From an uncultured Lachnospiraceae bacterium (GTDB taxonomy: Bacteria; Bacillota; Clostridia; Lachnospirales; Lachnospiraceae): a stretch of 50,144 nucleotides of DNA. This document shows positions 33,128 through 43,400 of this stretch, piece after piece; the first letter of the stretch is position 1, and each line of letters starts with the position of its first letter. Position numbers and translations under genes: made by a program. The notes beneath the pieces were generated by a model that worked only from the letters and a program-made list of their open reading frames with translations, was not told where the DNA came from and did not search any database. The stretch covers positions 1 to 50,144 of the forward strand of contig CAMJPM010000010.1 in assembly GCA_946407725.1 (NCBI GenBank), given 5' to 3'.

Positions 33128-34203
33128 AATTTTTATTTCTCGGAGACCTCCGCTATAACGAGGCGGGAATTAACGATGATATATATTCCCTGGGAGAATA
33201 TTTCAGGGAAAAGGGATATGCACTAATCCCAAATCTGGAGGGCGGCATATCTGTTCCCGGGGACAGGAAGATAAAAAAGAGAGGCTCAAATCTCTCACAG
33301 GGAGATGAGATCCTAAAGGTGCTTAAAATCCTGTCAGTCAGGGGTGTGACACTTGCAAATAATCATATAATGGATTTTGGCCCGGAGGGGCTGAAGAGAA
33401 CTGTGGGAGTTCTGGACTCTGAAGGCATACTGCATTGCGGCGCAGGAATGGGGATGAAGGAAGCTCTTAGACCCATGGAAATAGAAGACGGCGGGAGAAT
33501 AACTGCCGTTTTTAATTTTGGATGGGATGCTGAGGAGACAGTATATGCAGGGAAAAACAGGCCGGGCTGCGCACCGAGGGATAAGGCTGTAATACTTAAA
33601 ACCCTTAAGGAATACGCAGATCTTTATCCGGAAAGGGATATTGCTGCCGTGCTTCACTGGGGGTTTGAGCTGAACCTTTATCCCATGCCCGTTGATATTG
33701 AACTTGCCCACAGTATTGCGGATATTGACGCGGTAAGGCTGGTGATCGGCCATCACCCCCATTGCCCGCAGCCTGTGGAAGAGTATAAAGGGAAAAAGAT
33801 ATACTATTCCCTTGGGAATTTTTATTTTGGTACCGGAAGAAAGGCTTATGCAAAAAAGAAATATGACCATGAGCCCGCCGATATGTCGGATTACGGTATA
33901 GGGGTTATATATGACAGTGAAAGAGGTACTGCAGAGGATCTCATTATCCGTTACGACCCTGATAAAGGAGAAAGCCTTATATCTGAAAATCCGGGTCTCC
34001 CTGAAAAGCTTCCGGAATACGGTGATAAAAAGACCTATGATAAAGTGATCAGGAAGGGAAGGCTTAAGAAGACACCCGTTCTTTATTCCTCTCCCCTGAT
34101 CAATGCCCTTAAGGTCTTTTTATTTAATACGAAAAGGAATCTGGCAGTGCGCGGGTTTCTTAAACCCTTCAGGCTGCTCGGGAAAAAACATGTAATGCAT
34201 TAA
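33124..34203 (+). CDS. CapA-family protein (poly-gamma-glutamate capsule type metallophosphatase fold)
   Basis: A 359-residue protein of the CapA/PgsA family, with a calcineurin-like fold. Motifs: FLGDLRYNEAG, NLEGGISV, VTLANNHIMDFGPEG, AVLHWGFELNLYPMP, VIGHHPHCPQPVEEYKGKKIYYSLGNFYFG. All metal-site segments are present. No signal peptide or membrane anchor is evident, unlike PgsA of B. subtilis, so a cytosolic or loosely attached enzyme is more likely than a capsule synthase subunit. It is coupled to gerW by a 4-bp overlap. The glycan cassette that follows starts only 42 bp later, but its very different base composition argues that it is a separate unit. Confidence 0.88.
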   Translation: MKFLFLGDLRYNEAGINDDIYSLGEYFREKGYALIPNLEGGISVPGDRKIKKRGSNLSQGDEILKVLKILSVRGVTLANNHIMDFGPEGLKRTVGVLDSEGILHCGAGMGMKEALRPMEIEDGGRITAVFNFGWDAEETVYAGKNRPGCAPRDKAVILKTLKEYADLYPERDIAAVLHWGFELNLYPMPVDIELAHSIADIDAVRLVIGHHPHCPQPVEEYKGKKIYYSLGNFYFGTGRKAYAKKKYDHEPADMSDYGIGVIYDSERGTAEDLIIRYDPDKGESLISENPGLPEKLPEYGDKKTYDKVIRKGRLKKTPVLYSSPLINALKVFLFNTKRNLAVRGFLKPFRLLGKKHVMH

Positions 34204-34245
34204 CTGGCGTAAGCTTTTGGATAAAAGAGAACTTCAGGACTATAG

Positions 34246-35490
34246 ATGAACAGACAATATCTTACAATTGCAAAAAATACCATTGCTATTTTATTATTAG
34301 CAACTCTTGCCGGATTTGCCCTGTTGTGCCTGGTTTATTTAATACCGGCTGAATCCGTTGAGAAAACAAGGAATGAGCTTCACTCTATAATGGAAAATGA
34401 AACGCCTAATTTTGTGGATGAGCGTTTTTTTACCTATGCCTATGGGTGTAAAAATATGTCAGATGGTTTTATATACAGGCTTTCAGGTGAGGACCAGAAT
34501 AACCCTTTGTTTTATAATGCTGTTGGGGCAGATCATGAAGGCGATAACAGATATTGGGACGGATTCATGGTGATGGTAATTCCTTTAATGGCATTTTTGT
34601 CTTTTGGACAGATCAGGTTTTTATTTACACTGATTTCAGTTGTTTTTATATGGTATATAATTTACAAATCCAGAGACAGGCTGCCATGGTATTTTTCCTT
34701 TTCATTTATAGTCGGATTAGTACTGATCAATATGATAGTTAATTTTTTCAGTATTATGCTGAACATGGTGTTCCTTATTTCATTCGCATTCATGTCTTAT
34801 TTCCTGAAAAAATACAGCAGTAAAATGAATGAAATTGATCTGTATTATTGTTTTCTTATCAACGGTATCCTGACTACGTATCTTGACAGGTATACCGCAT
34901 GCCTGCTGACACTTGAAATGCCGCTTTTGATCATAATACTGATCAATATTAAGGAGGAAGGCATTTCTTCTTTGAAGAATAATATGAAAATCCTGTTATA
35001 TTCAATTCTTGGGTGGGGAATAGGTTTTTCGGTTTTCTGGTTCAATAAATGGATTATTTCCGGAATAGTTTTGAAGAAAAGCATTTTTACTACAACAATA
35101 AGCCAGATATCAATGAGAACCAGCACAAATGCTGACAGCTCCCCGGTGTATATAGAGGGAAATAAAGGCGGCAGGTTATATACCATTGCCAAAAACTTAG
35201 TGTCATTGTTTCCTACTCACGGAGAGAATATATTTCCGCTGGCCGCTGGTTTAGTTATAATAACAGTATTAATGATTGCATACTTGTTTTATTCCAAAGG
35301 CCGTCTGAAGGAACCTCAAAAATATCTTCCATTATTGATATTGATTATTTTACCATATGCTTATTTTTTTATTTTCAGCAATCTCTGTCAGATACATGCA
35401 ACATTCTTCATATATAGAATGCAGCTTGTTTCTGTGATAGGTATTCTATATCTTTACTTTGAAACAATTAATGCAGGAAAAGAGCAATAA
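34246..35490 (+). CDS. Polytopic membrane protein of the glycan cassette, function unknown
   Basis: A 414-residue protein with about nine hydrophobic helices. After the first helix there is a roughly 80-residue extracellular loop (ERFFTYAYGCKNMSDG, NPLFYNAVGADHEGDNRYWDGF) followed by VIPLMAFLSFGQIRFLF. This layout is seen in a clostridial family of large membrane proteins resembling GT-C glycosyltransferases, but I see no decisive catalytic motif. The sequence is clearly more AT-rich than genes on either side (for example many TTT/ATA/AAT codons), as is the next gene, suggesting recent acquisition. Ribosome binding site weak (AGGACTATAG). The following gene starts one base after its stop. Likely role: transfer or export step in surface-glycan synthesis (inference). 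Confidence 0.7.
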   Translation: MNRQYLTIAKNTIAILLLATLAGFALLCLVYLIPAESVEKTRNELHSIMENETPNFVDERFFTYAYGCKNMSDGFIYRLSGEDQNNPLFYNAVGADHEGDNRYWDGFMVMVIPLMAFLSFGQIRFLFTLISVVFIWYIIYKSRDRLPWYFSFSFIVGLVLINMIVNFFSIMLNMVFLISFAFMSYFLKKYSSKMNEIDLYYCFLINGILTTYLDRYTACLLTLEMPLLIIILINIKEEGISSLKNNMKILLYSILGWGIGFSVFWFNKWIISGIVLKKSIFTTTISQISMRTSTNADSSPVYIEGNKGGRLYTIAKNLVSLFPTHGENIFPLAAGLVIITVLMIAYLFYSKGRLKEPQKYLPLLILIILPYAYFFIFSNLCQIHATFFIYRMQLVSVIGILYLYFETINAGKEQ

Positions 35491-37179
35491 ATGAGTACTA
35501 AAACTGATTATCGGAATATTGTAAAGGTGGTTTTGGTCTTGGCATCAATCACAGCCGCTTTTTTTAAGATATTTTATGGATGGGATCAGGATGAATCATA
35601 TATTATTCTTTTGATTGACCGGATACTTAAAGGAGATATCTTATACAGGGATATCTGGGATCTTCATCAGAACTGTGCTGTTCTTCCAGCATTTTTTATG
35701 ATAATTTATTCGCAATTCTTTGGAACAGCGGGGATGGCTGTATTCTTAAGGATTGCTGCCCAGCTTATTATTCTGCTGGCATCTATAATTGTATATTGTT
35801 TTGTTAAAAGATCATATAATTCCGATACGGCGTTCTTTTCTGCATTAGTTGTGGTTAATATGCTTCCCAGGGCAACGTTACAGCTGGAATACGGATTATG
35901 TACGGTTTTATTCTCCATTATTTCTTCAATACTTCTTCTCGATGTATGGAAACGCGGAGGAGATCATGGATTCCTGCAGGTTTTTATTTCAGGGCTTTTT
36001 TATGGTATGTCGGTTTTTGTGTACCCGACGATGGTAATATCGGTCCCGCTATACTTTTATATATGTTTTTTCAGGCTTGATCCTGATTATAAAAAAGGAA
36101 TTAAGTATTCTATCGCATTTTGGGGAGCATGTGCTCTTCTTGCAGCGGTTTTTTTTGCTTATATTTTTCACTATTTAACTCCTTTGGAATTTATCAGAGT
36201 GATCAGGGAATTTGGAAAGAGTGCTGATCACACCACTTTATTTCCTGCTTTTCAGAATTCCGGAATAATCTTAAAATCCCTGCGAAGGTTCATTGTATAT
36301 CTTGCGGTTTCATCTGCTCTTTGGTTTTTGGCAGGTAAAAAGATTAATGTATTCTATATTTATATTTTTATATCATTTATTTCCATTGTAGTACCAAATA
36401 TTTCGGGTTTCAGGCCCAGCGGTCCTTTTGGCATGCTGGAAAGATATATTGTCCTTGCTTTTTTATCTTTCTTCGTTATAAGAAAAGTAAAGGATAAGCC
36501 TGTGTTCTGGGTTTTATTTATGGGAGGGGTGAGTTATTATTTAGGATCATTAATGGGCTCTAATCTGGGATTTAATGAAAATGCCATGTATTTGGAAATG
36601 AGTATAGTTGCAGGTGTTATAAGCGGGGTACAGGATGCCGGATCATATAAGGAGGAGAGCATAAAACTGTTTTCGTGGACAGCAATATGCTTTTTGTTGT
36701 TAGAACTTATTTTTTCGAAAGGCTTTTTTGTAAGGGTCAACAGAACGGAACCGGCAAATATCACTCAATGCGCCAGTGTTCTTGAAGAAGGACCGTTTTA
36801 CGGGATCAGGGTGAAAGAATTGCAGAAAACAGAACTTGACAGTCATATTGATACTGTTAAATGCGAATCTGATAAAGAACAATTGTATTTATACCTGGGA
36901 AATGACCCGGTCTACAACTTTTTCTTTGAAGGAGAAGTGACATCCGCTCAGTATGCCGGGACGGCAATGCCTAATGACCAGTTTATAGATTATTATTTTA
37001 ATTTCCACCATAAACTTCCCGGATATTTGTTTGTTGATAAACACACTTATCCGTTATATGATGATTTATTAAATAATTCTTTCCCAAAATATCTTGAGGA
37101 AAATGGTTATTTTGGAGATATTAAAGATACAGGTGATTTTTATATAATCAGGATCATATCTCCGTTGAAAAGCAATTGA
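35491..37179 (+). CDS. GT-C type membrane glycosyltransferase-like protein
   Basis: A 562-residue protein with about ten to twelve membrane helices and a C-terminal soluble part of about 170 residues. Just after the first helix lies GWDQDESYIILLIDRILKGDILYRDIW, the acidic-loop motif typical of GT-C enzymes (PMT/ArnT type), which use lipid-phosphate sugars outside the membrane. The extracytoplasmic tail (YLYLGNDPVYNFFF, YFNFHHKLPGYLF) is like that seen in such enzymes. It begins immediately after the previous stop (TAAATG), so the two are co-translated. It is AT-rich like its neighbour. The sugar and acceptor are unknown. Confidence 0.78.
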   Translation: MSTKTDYRNIVKVVLVLASITAAFFKIFYGWDQDESYIILLIDRILKGDILYRDIWDLHQNCAVLPAFFMIIYSQFFGTAGMAVFLRIAAQLIILLASIIVYCFVKRSYNSDTAFFSALVVVNMLPRATLQLEYGLCTVLFSIISSILLLDVWKRGGDHGFLQVFISGLFYGMSVFVYPTMVISVPLYFYICFFRLDPDYKKGIKYSIAFWGACALLAAVFFAYIFHYLTPLEFIRVIREFGKSADHTTLFPAFQNSGIILKSLRRFIVYLAVSSALWFLAGKKINVFYIYIFISFISIVVPNISGFRPSGPFGMLERYIVLAFLSFFVIRKVKDKPVFWVLFMGGVSYYLGSLMGSNLGFNENAMYLEMSIVAGVISGVQDAGSYKEESIKLFSWTAICFLLLELIFSKGFFVRVNRTEPANITQCASVLEEGPFYGIRVKELQKTELDSHIDTVKCESDKEQLYLYLGNDPVYNFFFEGEVTSAQYAGTAMPNDQFIDYYFNFHHKLPGYLFVDKHTYPLYDDLLNNSFPKYLEENGYFGDIKDTGDFYIIRIISPLKSN

Positions 37180-37195
37180 GGAGAAATACAGCTCC

Positions 37196-38350
37196 ATGAG
37201 AATACTTGCCGTACATAATTACTATAAAATACCCGGGGGAGAGGATTCTGTCTTTGAGAATGAAGTTAAGCTCCTTAAGGACAGGGGAAATGAAGTTACG
37301 GAATACACCCGGCATAACCGGGATATGGGTATTAAGGAGCTCATCTTTGAAGCACCCTATTCTCAGAAGTCCTACCGGGAAATAAGGCAGATAATAAGGG
37401 AAAAGAATATAGAGATAGTTCATGTTCATAACGACCGGTTTTTAATATCACCCTCTGTTTTCACAGCTGCAAGGGATGAGGGAATTCCGGTGGTAAAGAC
37501 ACTGCATAATTTCAGGCTTATATGTATAAATGCCATGCTGACAAGAAACGGAAGTGTGTGTGAGGAGTGCATAAAAAACGGGGAATCAAAGTATCTTCCC
37601 GCATTAAAATACGGATGTTTCAGAAGCAGCAGGCTGCTTACATTTCTGAACTTAAGGATCAACAGGAAAGCGGCGGAAAACAGGATCTATGAAGGTGTGA
37701 AATTCATTGCCCTTACGGAGTTTAACAGGCAGATATTCATAAAATGCGGTTTTAATCCGGATAATATTTTTGTTAAGCCGAATTTCACCTTCGGAGGATC
37801 TGGCAGCAAAGATAATACTAATGAAAGATCGGGTTTTCTCTTTCTCGGCAGGATAGATCCTCTTAAGGGGATAGAAGATATACTGAATGAATGGATGAAG
37901 CTTCCGGAAAGCTTCGTGCTTAAGATCGCGGGAACCGGGGAAGATGAATATGAAAGGAAGCTGAAAGAGCGGTTTGATAAAAAGAACATTCTTTTTATCG
38001 GGAAACTTTCCCATGATGACGCAATGAAGGAGCTGAGGGCTTCAAAGGCCATGCTTTTTGCCTCCCTATGGTACGAGGGCTTCCCCATGACCATAATAGA
38101 GAGCTTTTCAGGGGGAACGCCTGTTATAGGTCTTGATTTCGGTAACGGAGGAAGTATAATAAGCAGTATTTACGGCAGAAAAGATCCTCTGCTAAGTGAT
38201 ATCCGGGAGCTTTCCGGAAGAATTGAGAGTTTCGATGAAGACCTGAAAAACGGATTATATCATTTTGATGAAAAAAACCTGGACGACTATAGTCCCGATT
38301 CAAATTACAATAAACTGATGGAGATATATGAAAAATGCCTGATATTTTAG
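37196..38350 (+). CDS. GT4-family glycosyltransferase
   Basis: A 384-residue GT-B fold glycosyltransferase acting at the cytoplasmic face of the membrane. The N-terminal acceptor domain starts MRILAVHNYYKIPGGEDSVFENEVKLL and holds VHVHNDRFLISPSV and VKTLHNFRLICINAM with a cysteine-rich loop (GSVCEECIKNGESKY). The C-terminal nucleotide-sugar domain holds FLGRIDPLKGIEDIL, IAGTGEDEYERKL, FIGKLSHDDAMKELRASKAMLFASLWYEGFPMTIIESF and GTPVIG, the EX7E-like region. GAGGAG lies about 11 nt before the ATG. The next gene overlaps its end by 16 bp. Together with the aminotransferase this fits synthesis of an amino-sugar-containing surface polysaccharide. Confidence 0.9.
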   Translation: MRILAVHNYYKIPGGEDSVFENEVKLLKDRGNEVTEYTRHNRDMGIKELIFEAPYSQKSYREIRQIIREKNIEIVHVHNDRFLISPSVFTAARDEGIPVVKTLHNFRLICINAMLTRNGSVCEECIKNGESKYLPALKYGCFRSSRLLTFLNLRINRKAAENRIYEGVKFIALTEFNRQIFIKCGFNPDNIFVKPNFTFGGSGSKDNTNERSGFLFLGRIDPLKGIEDILNEWMKLPESFVLKIAGTGEDEYERKLKERFDKKNILFIGKLSHDDAMKELRASKAMLFASLWYEGFPMTIIESFSGGTPVIGLDFGNGGSIISSIYGRKDPLLSDIRELSGRIESFDEDLKNGLYHFDEKNLDDYSPDSNYNKLMEIYEKCLIF

Positions 38351-39456
38351 TAACCCGTTCCTCCATGCCGGAATTAAATGAATATGTAAAGGAAATAGAG
38401 CCCCTCTTTGAGAGCCGGTGGATCACCAATGCGGGAGCAAAGCATGAGGAGCTTACGGAAAAACTGAAAAGCTATCTTGGAGTGGAGGCACTTTCTCTTA
38501 CTGTTAACGGCCATATGGCGCTTGAGCTTTCACTGTCCCTTTTTAATATGAAGAAACACGGTGAGATCATCACCACGCCCTATACCTTTGTGTCCACCAG
38601 CCACGCCATAGTGAGGAGCGGTTTTAAGCCTGTTTTCGCGGATATCAGGGAAGAGGACTGTACCCTGGATCCGGACAGGATAGAGGAAAGAATAACTGAC
38701 GATACTGTGGCTATAATGCCTGTTCATGTCTATGGCAATATGTGTGACGTAACCGCGATAGAGGAGATAGCAGCAAAGCATGGCCTGAAGGTAATCTATG
38801 ACGCTGCCCATGCCTTCGGGGTAAAGCTTGAGATTAACGGACAGTGGAGGGGAAGCGGATCCTTTGGGGATCTGTCCTGTTTTTCCTTCCATGCCACAAA
38901 GGTATTTAATACTATAGAGGGCGGGGCGGTCTGCTGCAAAACCGAAAAAGAGGCAGAGAGGATAAGAGAATTAAGGGATTTCGGAATAGTAGACGAGGAG
39001 AATGTTTCGGATATCTCACCCAATGCGAAAATGAATGAGTTTGCTGCGGCCATGGGTCTCTGCAATTTAAGGCATGTGAATGATGAGATAGAAAAGAGAA
39101 GAAAGGTAAACGATACCTACAGGGAGATCCTTAAAGATGTTAAGGGCATAAGGCTTCTGCCGGAGAGGGCGGATCAAAGGAATAATTATGCCTATTTTCC
39201 CATTTTCGTAAACAGGGAGGAGTACGGCCTTTCCAGGGACGGACTGTTTCAGCTTTTAAGGGAGCACGGTTTTGGTGCCAGAAAGTATTTCTATCCTCTT
39301 GTAACAGAGCTGTTCTGCTATCGTGATCAATATGACGGCAAAGAGACACCCGTAGCCCTGAAAGCCGCGGATTCTGTACTTACCATTCCGATGTATGCGG
39401 ATCTTTCCCCGGAGGATGCAGCCCGCATAGCACACGTTATAGTAAAAGGTAAATAA
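38335..39456 (+). CDS. DegT/DnrJ/EryC1/StrS-family sugar aminotransferase
   Basis: A 373-residue PLP enzyme that aminates nucleotide-linked keto-sugars. Family features: GAKHEELTEKLKSYLG, TVNGHMALELSL, ITTPYTFVSTSHAIVRSGFKPVFADI, MPVHVYGNMCD, VIYDAAHAFGV, and the cofactor lysine in SFHATKVFNTIEGGAVC (Lys189), then NAKMNEFAAAMGLCNL. This best resembles the dTDP-4-amino-4,6-dideoxyglucose (VioA/DesI) type, which supplies an amino sugar for glycans; the exact substrate is inference. Length is normal. It overlaps the GT4 gene by 16 bp. No obvious terminator separates it from the tRNA gene 95 bp on, but an inverted repeat (TCTGTCC / GGACAGA, 39504-39510 with 39529-39535) lies between. Confidence 0.92.
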   Translation: MPDILVTRSSMPELNEYVKEIEPLFESRWITNAGAKHEELTEKLKSYLGVEALSLTVNGHMALELSLSLFNMKKHGEIITTPYTFVSTSHAIVRSGFKPVFADIREEDCTLDPDRIEERITDDTVAIMPVHVYGNMCDVTAIEEIAAKHGLKVIYDAAHAFGVKLEINGQWRGSGSFGDLSCFSFHATKVFNTIEGGAVCCKTEKEAERIRELRDFGIVDEENVSDISPNAKMNEFAAAMGLCNLRHVNDEIEKRRKVNDTYREILKDVKGIRLLPERADQRNNYAYFPIFVNREEYGLSRDGLFQLLREHGFGARKYFYPLVTELFCYRDQYDGKETPVALKAADSVLTIPMYADLSPEDAARIAHVIVKGK

Positions 39457-39551
39457 AGGAAATTTAGGGGTTTTCAATTACACTATTATCTGTTAAAATC
39501 TTATCTGTCCGGAGTTCTTTTCGTTTTAGGACAGAATGATATATGTAGTCA

Positions 39552-39624
39552 GGGGCTGTAGTTCAGTTGGGAGAACGCTTGCATGGCATGCAAGAGGTCG
39601 CCGGTTCAAGTCCGGTCAGCTCCA
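39552..39624 (+). tRNA. tRNA-Ala (anticodon GGC)
   Basis: A complete 73-nt cloverleaf: acceptor GGGGCTG / CAGCTCC with discriminator A, D stem GTTC / GAAC, anticodon stem CTTGC / GCAAG with loop ATGGCAT (anticodon GGC), 5-nt variable loop, T stem GCCGG / CCGGT with TTCAAGT. The 3' CCA is not encoded; the next bases are TTTTTT, which serve as the end of the transcript. The base before the anticodon is T33, as required; A at position 32 is uncommon but pairs loosely with T38, a known feature of Ala(GGC) tRNAs. Confidence 0.97.
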
Positions 39625-39821
39625 TTTTTTATCGCAGGGGTAATAATTCTGAAGGTGATGCCTTCAGAAATTCATCATTGACGAGTGCTGCGGCAGGGTA
39701 CAAATAATAGATTTGCCGGCCGGGGATCAATCCCGGTGGGCTTATTGTGCTATTGAAAGGATCTGTGCAATCTTTCTTTTTGCATTTAAAAGCCTCCGGC
39801 GGAAACGCGGGATAATCGGAG
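39625..39821 (+). other. Intergenic region after tRNA-Ala, hairpins only
   Basis: No gene found in these 197 bp. A perfect 9-bp hairpin TTCTGAAGG-TGATG-CCTTCAGAA (39647-39669) and a small CCGGG / CCCGG hairpin (about 39719-39736) are visible. Neither is followed by a T-run. The stretch just before the next gene (AAAAGCCTCCGGCGGAAACGC) superficially resembles part of a c-di-GMP-I riboswitch but lacks the rest of the aptamer. Confidence 0.6.
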
Positions 39822-40409
39822 ATGGGTAAAAGAATCCAAAATTACGTTGAATTTATAAAAGCATTTGATATTAATGGCTGTTCCAAGGAAGAGGCAGGCA
39901 AGATGAGGGATGAGATGACCGAGCAGATGGATATATTTCTGCGGGAAAGGCTGATCCAGCTTCTTCTTATCATTGCCATAGCACTGCTTACCATGATGTG
40001 CTATATCTGTGTCCAGGTATCAAACAACACGGTATTTATGCTTCTCGCAATGATACTGATCATTCTGCTCATTCCGCTTATACGGTTGTATTTCGTTTTT
40101 GACACAAGTATGCAGACCATTTATAAGTACTATGACAGGATTGCAGAAAAAGCCGCGGGAATGAGAGTGGTGCCGGAGCATGTACAGCCCGGAAAGATTT
40201 TCCAGCGGCGTAAGGGAGTAGACAGACGCTGGCATGATGTGCCGGTAAAGGTAGAGCGGAGAAGGGGCGAGAGAAGAAAGAAAAAACAGGACGGTCCGGA
40301 TAAGCCGGATCTGGACTGGGATATCTCGGAAACCGCAGAGGATGATTCCTGGCTTCGGGATGATGAAGTCCACGGATCCGGTTCGGCGGTGGGAGATATG
40401 CTGGAATAA
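39822..40409 (+). CDS. Uncharacterised two-helix membrane protein
   Basis: A 195-residue protein. An N-terminal charged helix (about 1-40) is followed by two adjacent membrane helices (LIQLLLIIAIALLTMMCYICV and FMLLAMILIILLIPLIRLYFVF), then a helix, a strongly basic patch (RRKGVDRRWHD...KVERRRGERRKKKQ) and an acidic C-terminus (LDWDISETAEDDSWLRDDE). The basic patch following the membrane may contact phospholipid or nucleic acid. I do not recognise the family. It lies 60 bp before the hybrid histidine kinase on the same strand and may be co-transcribed with it. The CGGAG before the ATG is almost too close, so the start is somewhat uncertain. Confidence 0.72.
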   Translation: MGKRIQNYVEFIKAFDINGCSKEEAGKMRDEMTEQMDIFLRERLIQLLLIIAIALLTMMCYICVQVSNNTVFMLLAMILIILLIPLIRLYFVFDTSMQTIYKYYDRIAEKAAGMRVVPEHVQPGKIFQRRKGVDRRWHDVPVKVERRRGERRKKKQDGPDKPDLDWDISETAEDDSWLRDDEVHGSGSAVGDMLE

Positions 40410-40413
40410 AGGC

Positions 40414-40447
40414 AACTATTCAGATTCCTTCTGTGATATGAATAGTT
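40414..40447 (+). repeat. Short interspersed inverted repeat
   Basis: AACTATTCA and its exact complement TGAATAGTT bracket a 16-nt centre. The left part (AACTATTCAGATTCC ... CTGTGATATGA) recurs with few changes at 50093-50120, and a shorter match is at 7319-7334. It lies just upstream of the hybrid kinase gene. Confidence 0.65.
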
Positions 40448-40469
40448 AAGAATAAAGAAAAGAGACTGG

Positions 40470-43400
40470 ATGGATAATCATAAGACCTTTGCTGCAGTGA
40501 GCAAAGCAAGAAAAAACAATCGTTACCTTGTTGAGAACGATGTAAATATGAACAATCTGACCGCAAATGTGATCCCCTGGATCCTTGTGGCAGTTCCTCT
40601 TGTGGTCATTTTAAGGTATCTGAGTATCTTTGTTATTCCGATTCTGCAGCTTGTAGTGTTCGGTGTGGTGGTAACGGCTGTTGCGGTTTCCACTGTCATA
40701 GTAAACAGAGTATCCACCAATACTACGTTCAATAAATACTTTAATATTCTGGCGTTGTCCCTGGGAGTATTTGCGGCAGCGCTCCTGCCCACTGTGGGTA
40801 TCTGGATAACTTTTATCCTTTCAGCTATAATCACCCTTTTTTATATCGATCCTATTCTTACGGTAGTAACAGCTGCTTTTAATTATGTGCTGATGCTTAT
40901 AGCCATGTGGTTTCGGGTGGCAAACTGGGTGGAGACCAGAAATATCCTGGGTCTGGCGGGAAGAGACCAGTTCACGGTATATCTGGCTTATATCCTGGGG
41001 CTGACCATAGAATTTCTCGTTGTCGTTCCCATGCTCTATTATATCGCAAAGACAGAGGAGGAGCATATCATCAGGGAGGACAACCTTATGGCGGAGGTCC
41101 GTTCCGATGAGGAGAGATATTCGCTGGCTTTTGAGAATTCCAATGATATTATTTTTGATTATAACTACATAAATGACGAATTTGTGTCCTTTGGTACCTT
41201 TGATAACCACGAAAACGTTAAATCAGGCGTTAAGACGGTATACAATGAGTTTACTGCAACTGTTCTGAATTCCGGAAAGAAGATATACCCACATGATATA
41301 GAGAAGATACGTTTTTTCATGGAGGGAAAGCTTACGGGACCAATCGAATTCAGATATCATAAGACTGAAGATGATGATTACAGGTGGTTTTCCGTAGAGG
41401 GACAGATAGTATATAACGATGAGACCGGAGAAGCCGAAAGAGGCGTGGGCAGGATCAAGGACATCACCGATGAAAAGAGGGAGGAGCAGAACCTTCTTGA
41501 AAGAGTGGCGAGAGACCGGGTCACCAACTTTATCCAGTGGGATGTGGGCTTAAGGCTCCTGTCCCAGAAGACTGCCGATGAGGGTATAAATACCGCTGCC
41601 AGCATCTGTTATATACACTTTAATAACCTCAGGGAAATATCGGATTCCCAGGGAAGGGTTTTCCTGGATGCCGTTATTGAACGTATAGCCGAGATCATCA
41701 GATCCATTACCGAGGAAACGGATCTGAGGATAAGGATTTCGGAACAGTCCTTTGCCGTTTATTTCAATGACCCCATGGATGACGTTCTGGAATTATTCGA
41801 TTCCAGGATCAGGGAATCCCTGGGAGCCATCAATATAAATAAGGGAGAGGGCGGAAGCCTTGATTATACGCTTCAATATTTCCACGGGCTTTCCGATCTT
41901 ATGGATTCCATGCCCATGGAAGAGAAGTTCCAGATGAACGATAACAATGAGGTTCAGAAGGAAAACCGTTACTTCGGTGAGATTATTCCCTTTGTTTTCA
42001 ATGTGCTCCAGAGATCCAAGGAGCTTCACAGCGCAGTTGACATGACCTTAAACAGGATAAGTACCCAGTTTGATATTGACTATATCCATATCATGGAGCG
42101 GGACAGCTCAACCACTCTTGAAAATTTCTCCTGTATTGGGGAATATGACAGGGCTCCCAGACTGGGCTGCCCCTTCCTTGGCAGAAAATTCAATGTGGAT
42201 AAGGATGATTTTGAAAAGACAAAGGAGCTTCTGGAGCATGAGAGCGTCATAAGGGTAAACAGCGATTACTTCGGGATCATAAAGGGAGATACCGCTGATT
42301 TCCTGGAAACCCTCGGCACATCAGGCCTTTTATGCTTCCTTCGTTCCGAGGACGAGATCAGAGGCTGCATTTATTACGAAAAGAATGACAGTAGTTATGA
42401 ATGGCCCCAGGAGCTGGTGGACGCACTGTCGGAGCTGTCCTCAATAATAGCTTCCTTTATCTTAAAGAATATGGCGGATCAGGCCAGTGCGGCCAAGTCC
42501 AATTTCCTCTCATCCATGTCCCATGAGATCAGGACTCCCATGAATGCCATAGCCGGCTTCTCGGAGCTTATTCTCTCGGAGAAGAATATTTCGGAAAAGA
42601 CCAGGAATTATGCGGGAAATATTAAGTCATCGGCAAATAACCTGCTTGGCATCATAAACCAGATACTTGACTTCTCAAAGATCGAGTCCGGTAAGTTTGA
42701 GATCATTGAGGACGACTATGCCATGTCATCACTGCTTAATGATATCACCAGTATCATTGGAGTACAGATAGCGGAAAAGCCCATAGAGTTTATTGTAAAT
42801 ACCGGACATCATATACCCGAAGGACTTTTCGGTGATGTGATGAGGATAAGGCAGATATTTATCAATATTCTGAATAACTCCGTAAAGTATACGGATCGGG
42901 GTGAAATAGAGCTGAAAGTGGACTGGAGGCCTAAGGACGAGGAGAGCGGTGAGCTCGTCGCATCTGTCAGGGATACGGGTATCGGGATCAAGGATGAGGA
43001 CATGCCGAAGCTATTTGAGTCCTTTATGCAGATAGATACAAGGCGGAACAGGGGAATTACCGGAACCGGACTGGGACTTGCGGTATGTAAAAATCTCTTA
43101 AACCTCATGGACGGAAATATCGACGTCCGGAGTGTTTACGGAGAGGGAACAACCTTCTCATTCTCCATCCCCCAGAGGGTTGTGGACAATACCGACTGTA
43201 ATTTTGTTTACGGGGAAGCGAAACCGGAGATGGGAGTATTCACCCTTTCATTTGTATGTCCAGAGGCAAGGATACTGGTGGTGGATGACAACAGGGTAAA
43301 CCTCGAGGTTGCAAAAGGGCTTATCAGCCAGTATGGCCCCAGGGTGGATCTCGCTTCCAGCGGAAACGACGCTCTTACAAAGTTAAAGGATAACGAACCC

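Noticed and set aside
39552..39624. tRNA-Ala as an attachment site for an integrated element
   Set aside because: No integrase gene and no repeated tRNA 3' end were found on either side within the window.
39740..39821. Possible c-di-GMP-I (GEMM) riboswitch before the 39822 gene
   Set aside because: A stretch like AAAGCCTCCGGC is present, but the upstream conserved GCAAAC segment, the paired helices and the tetraloop receptor are not recognisable.
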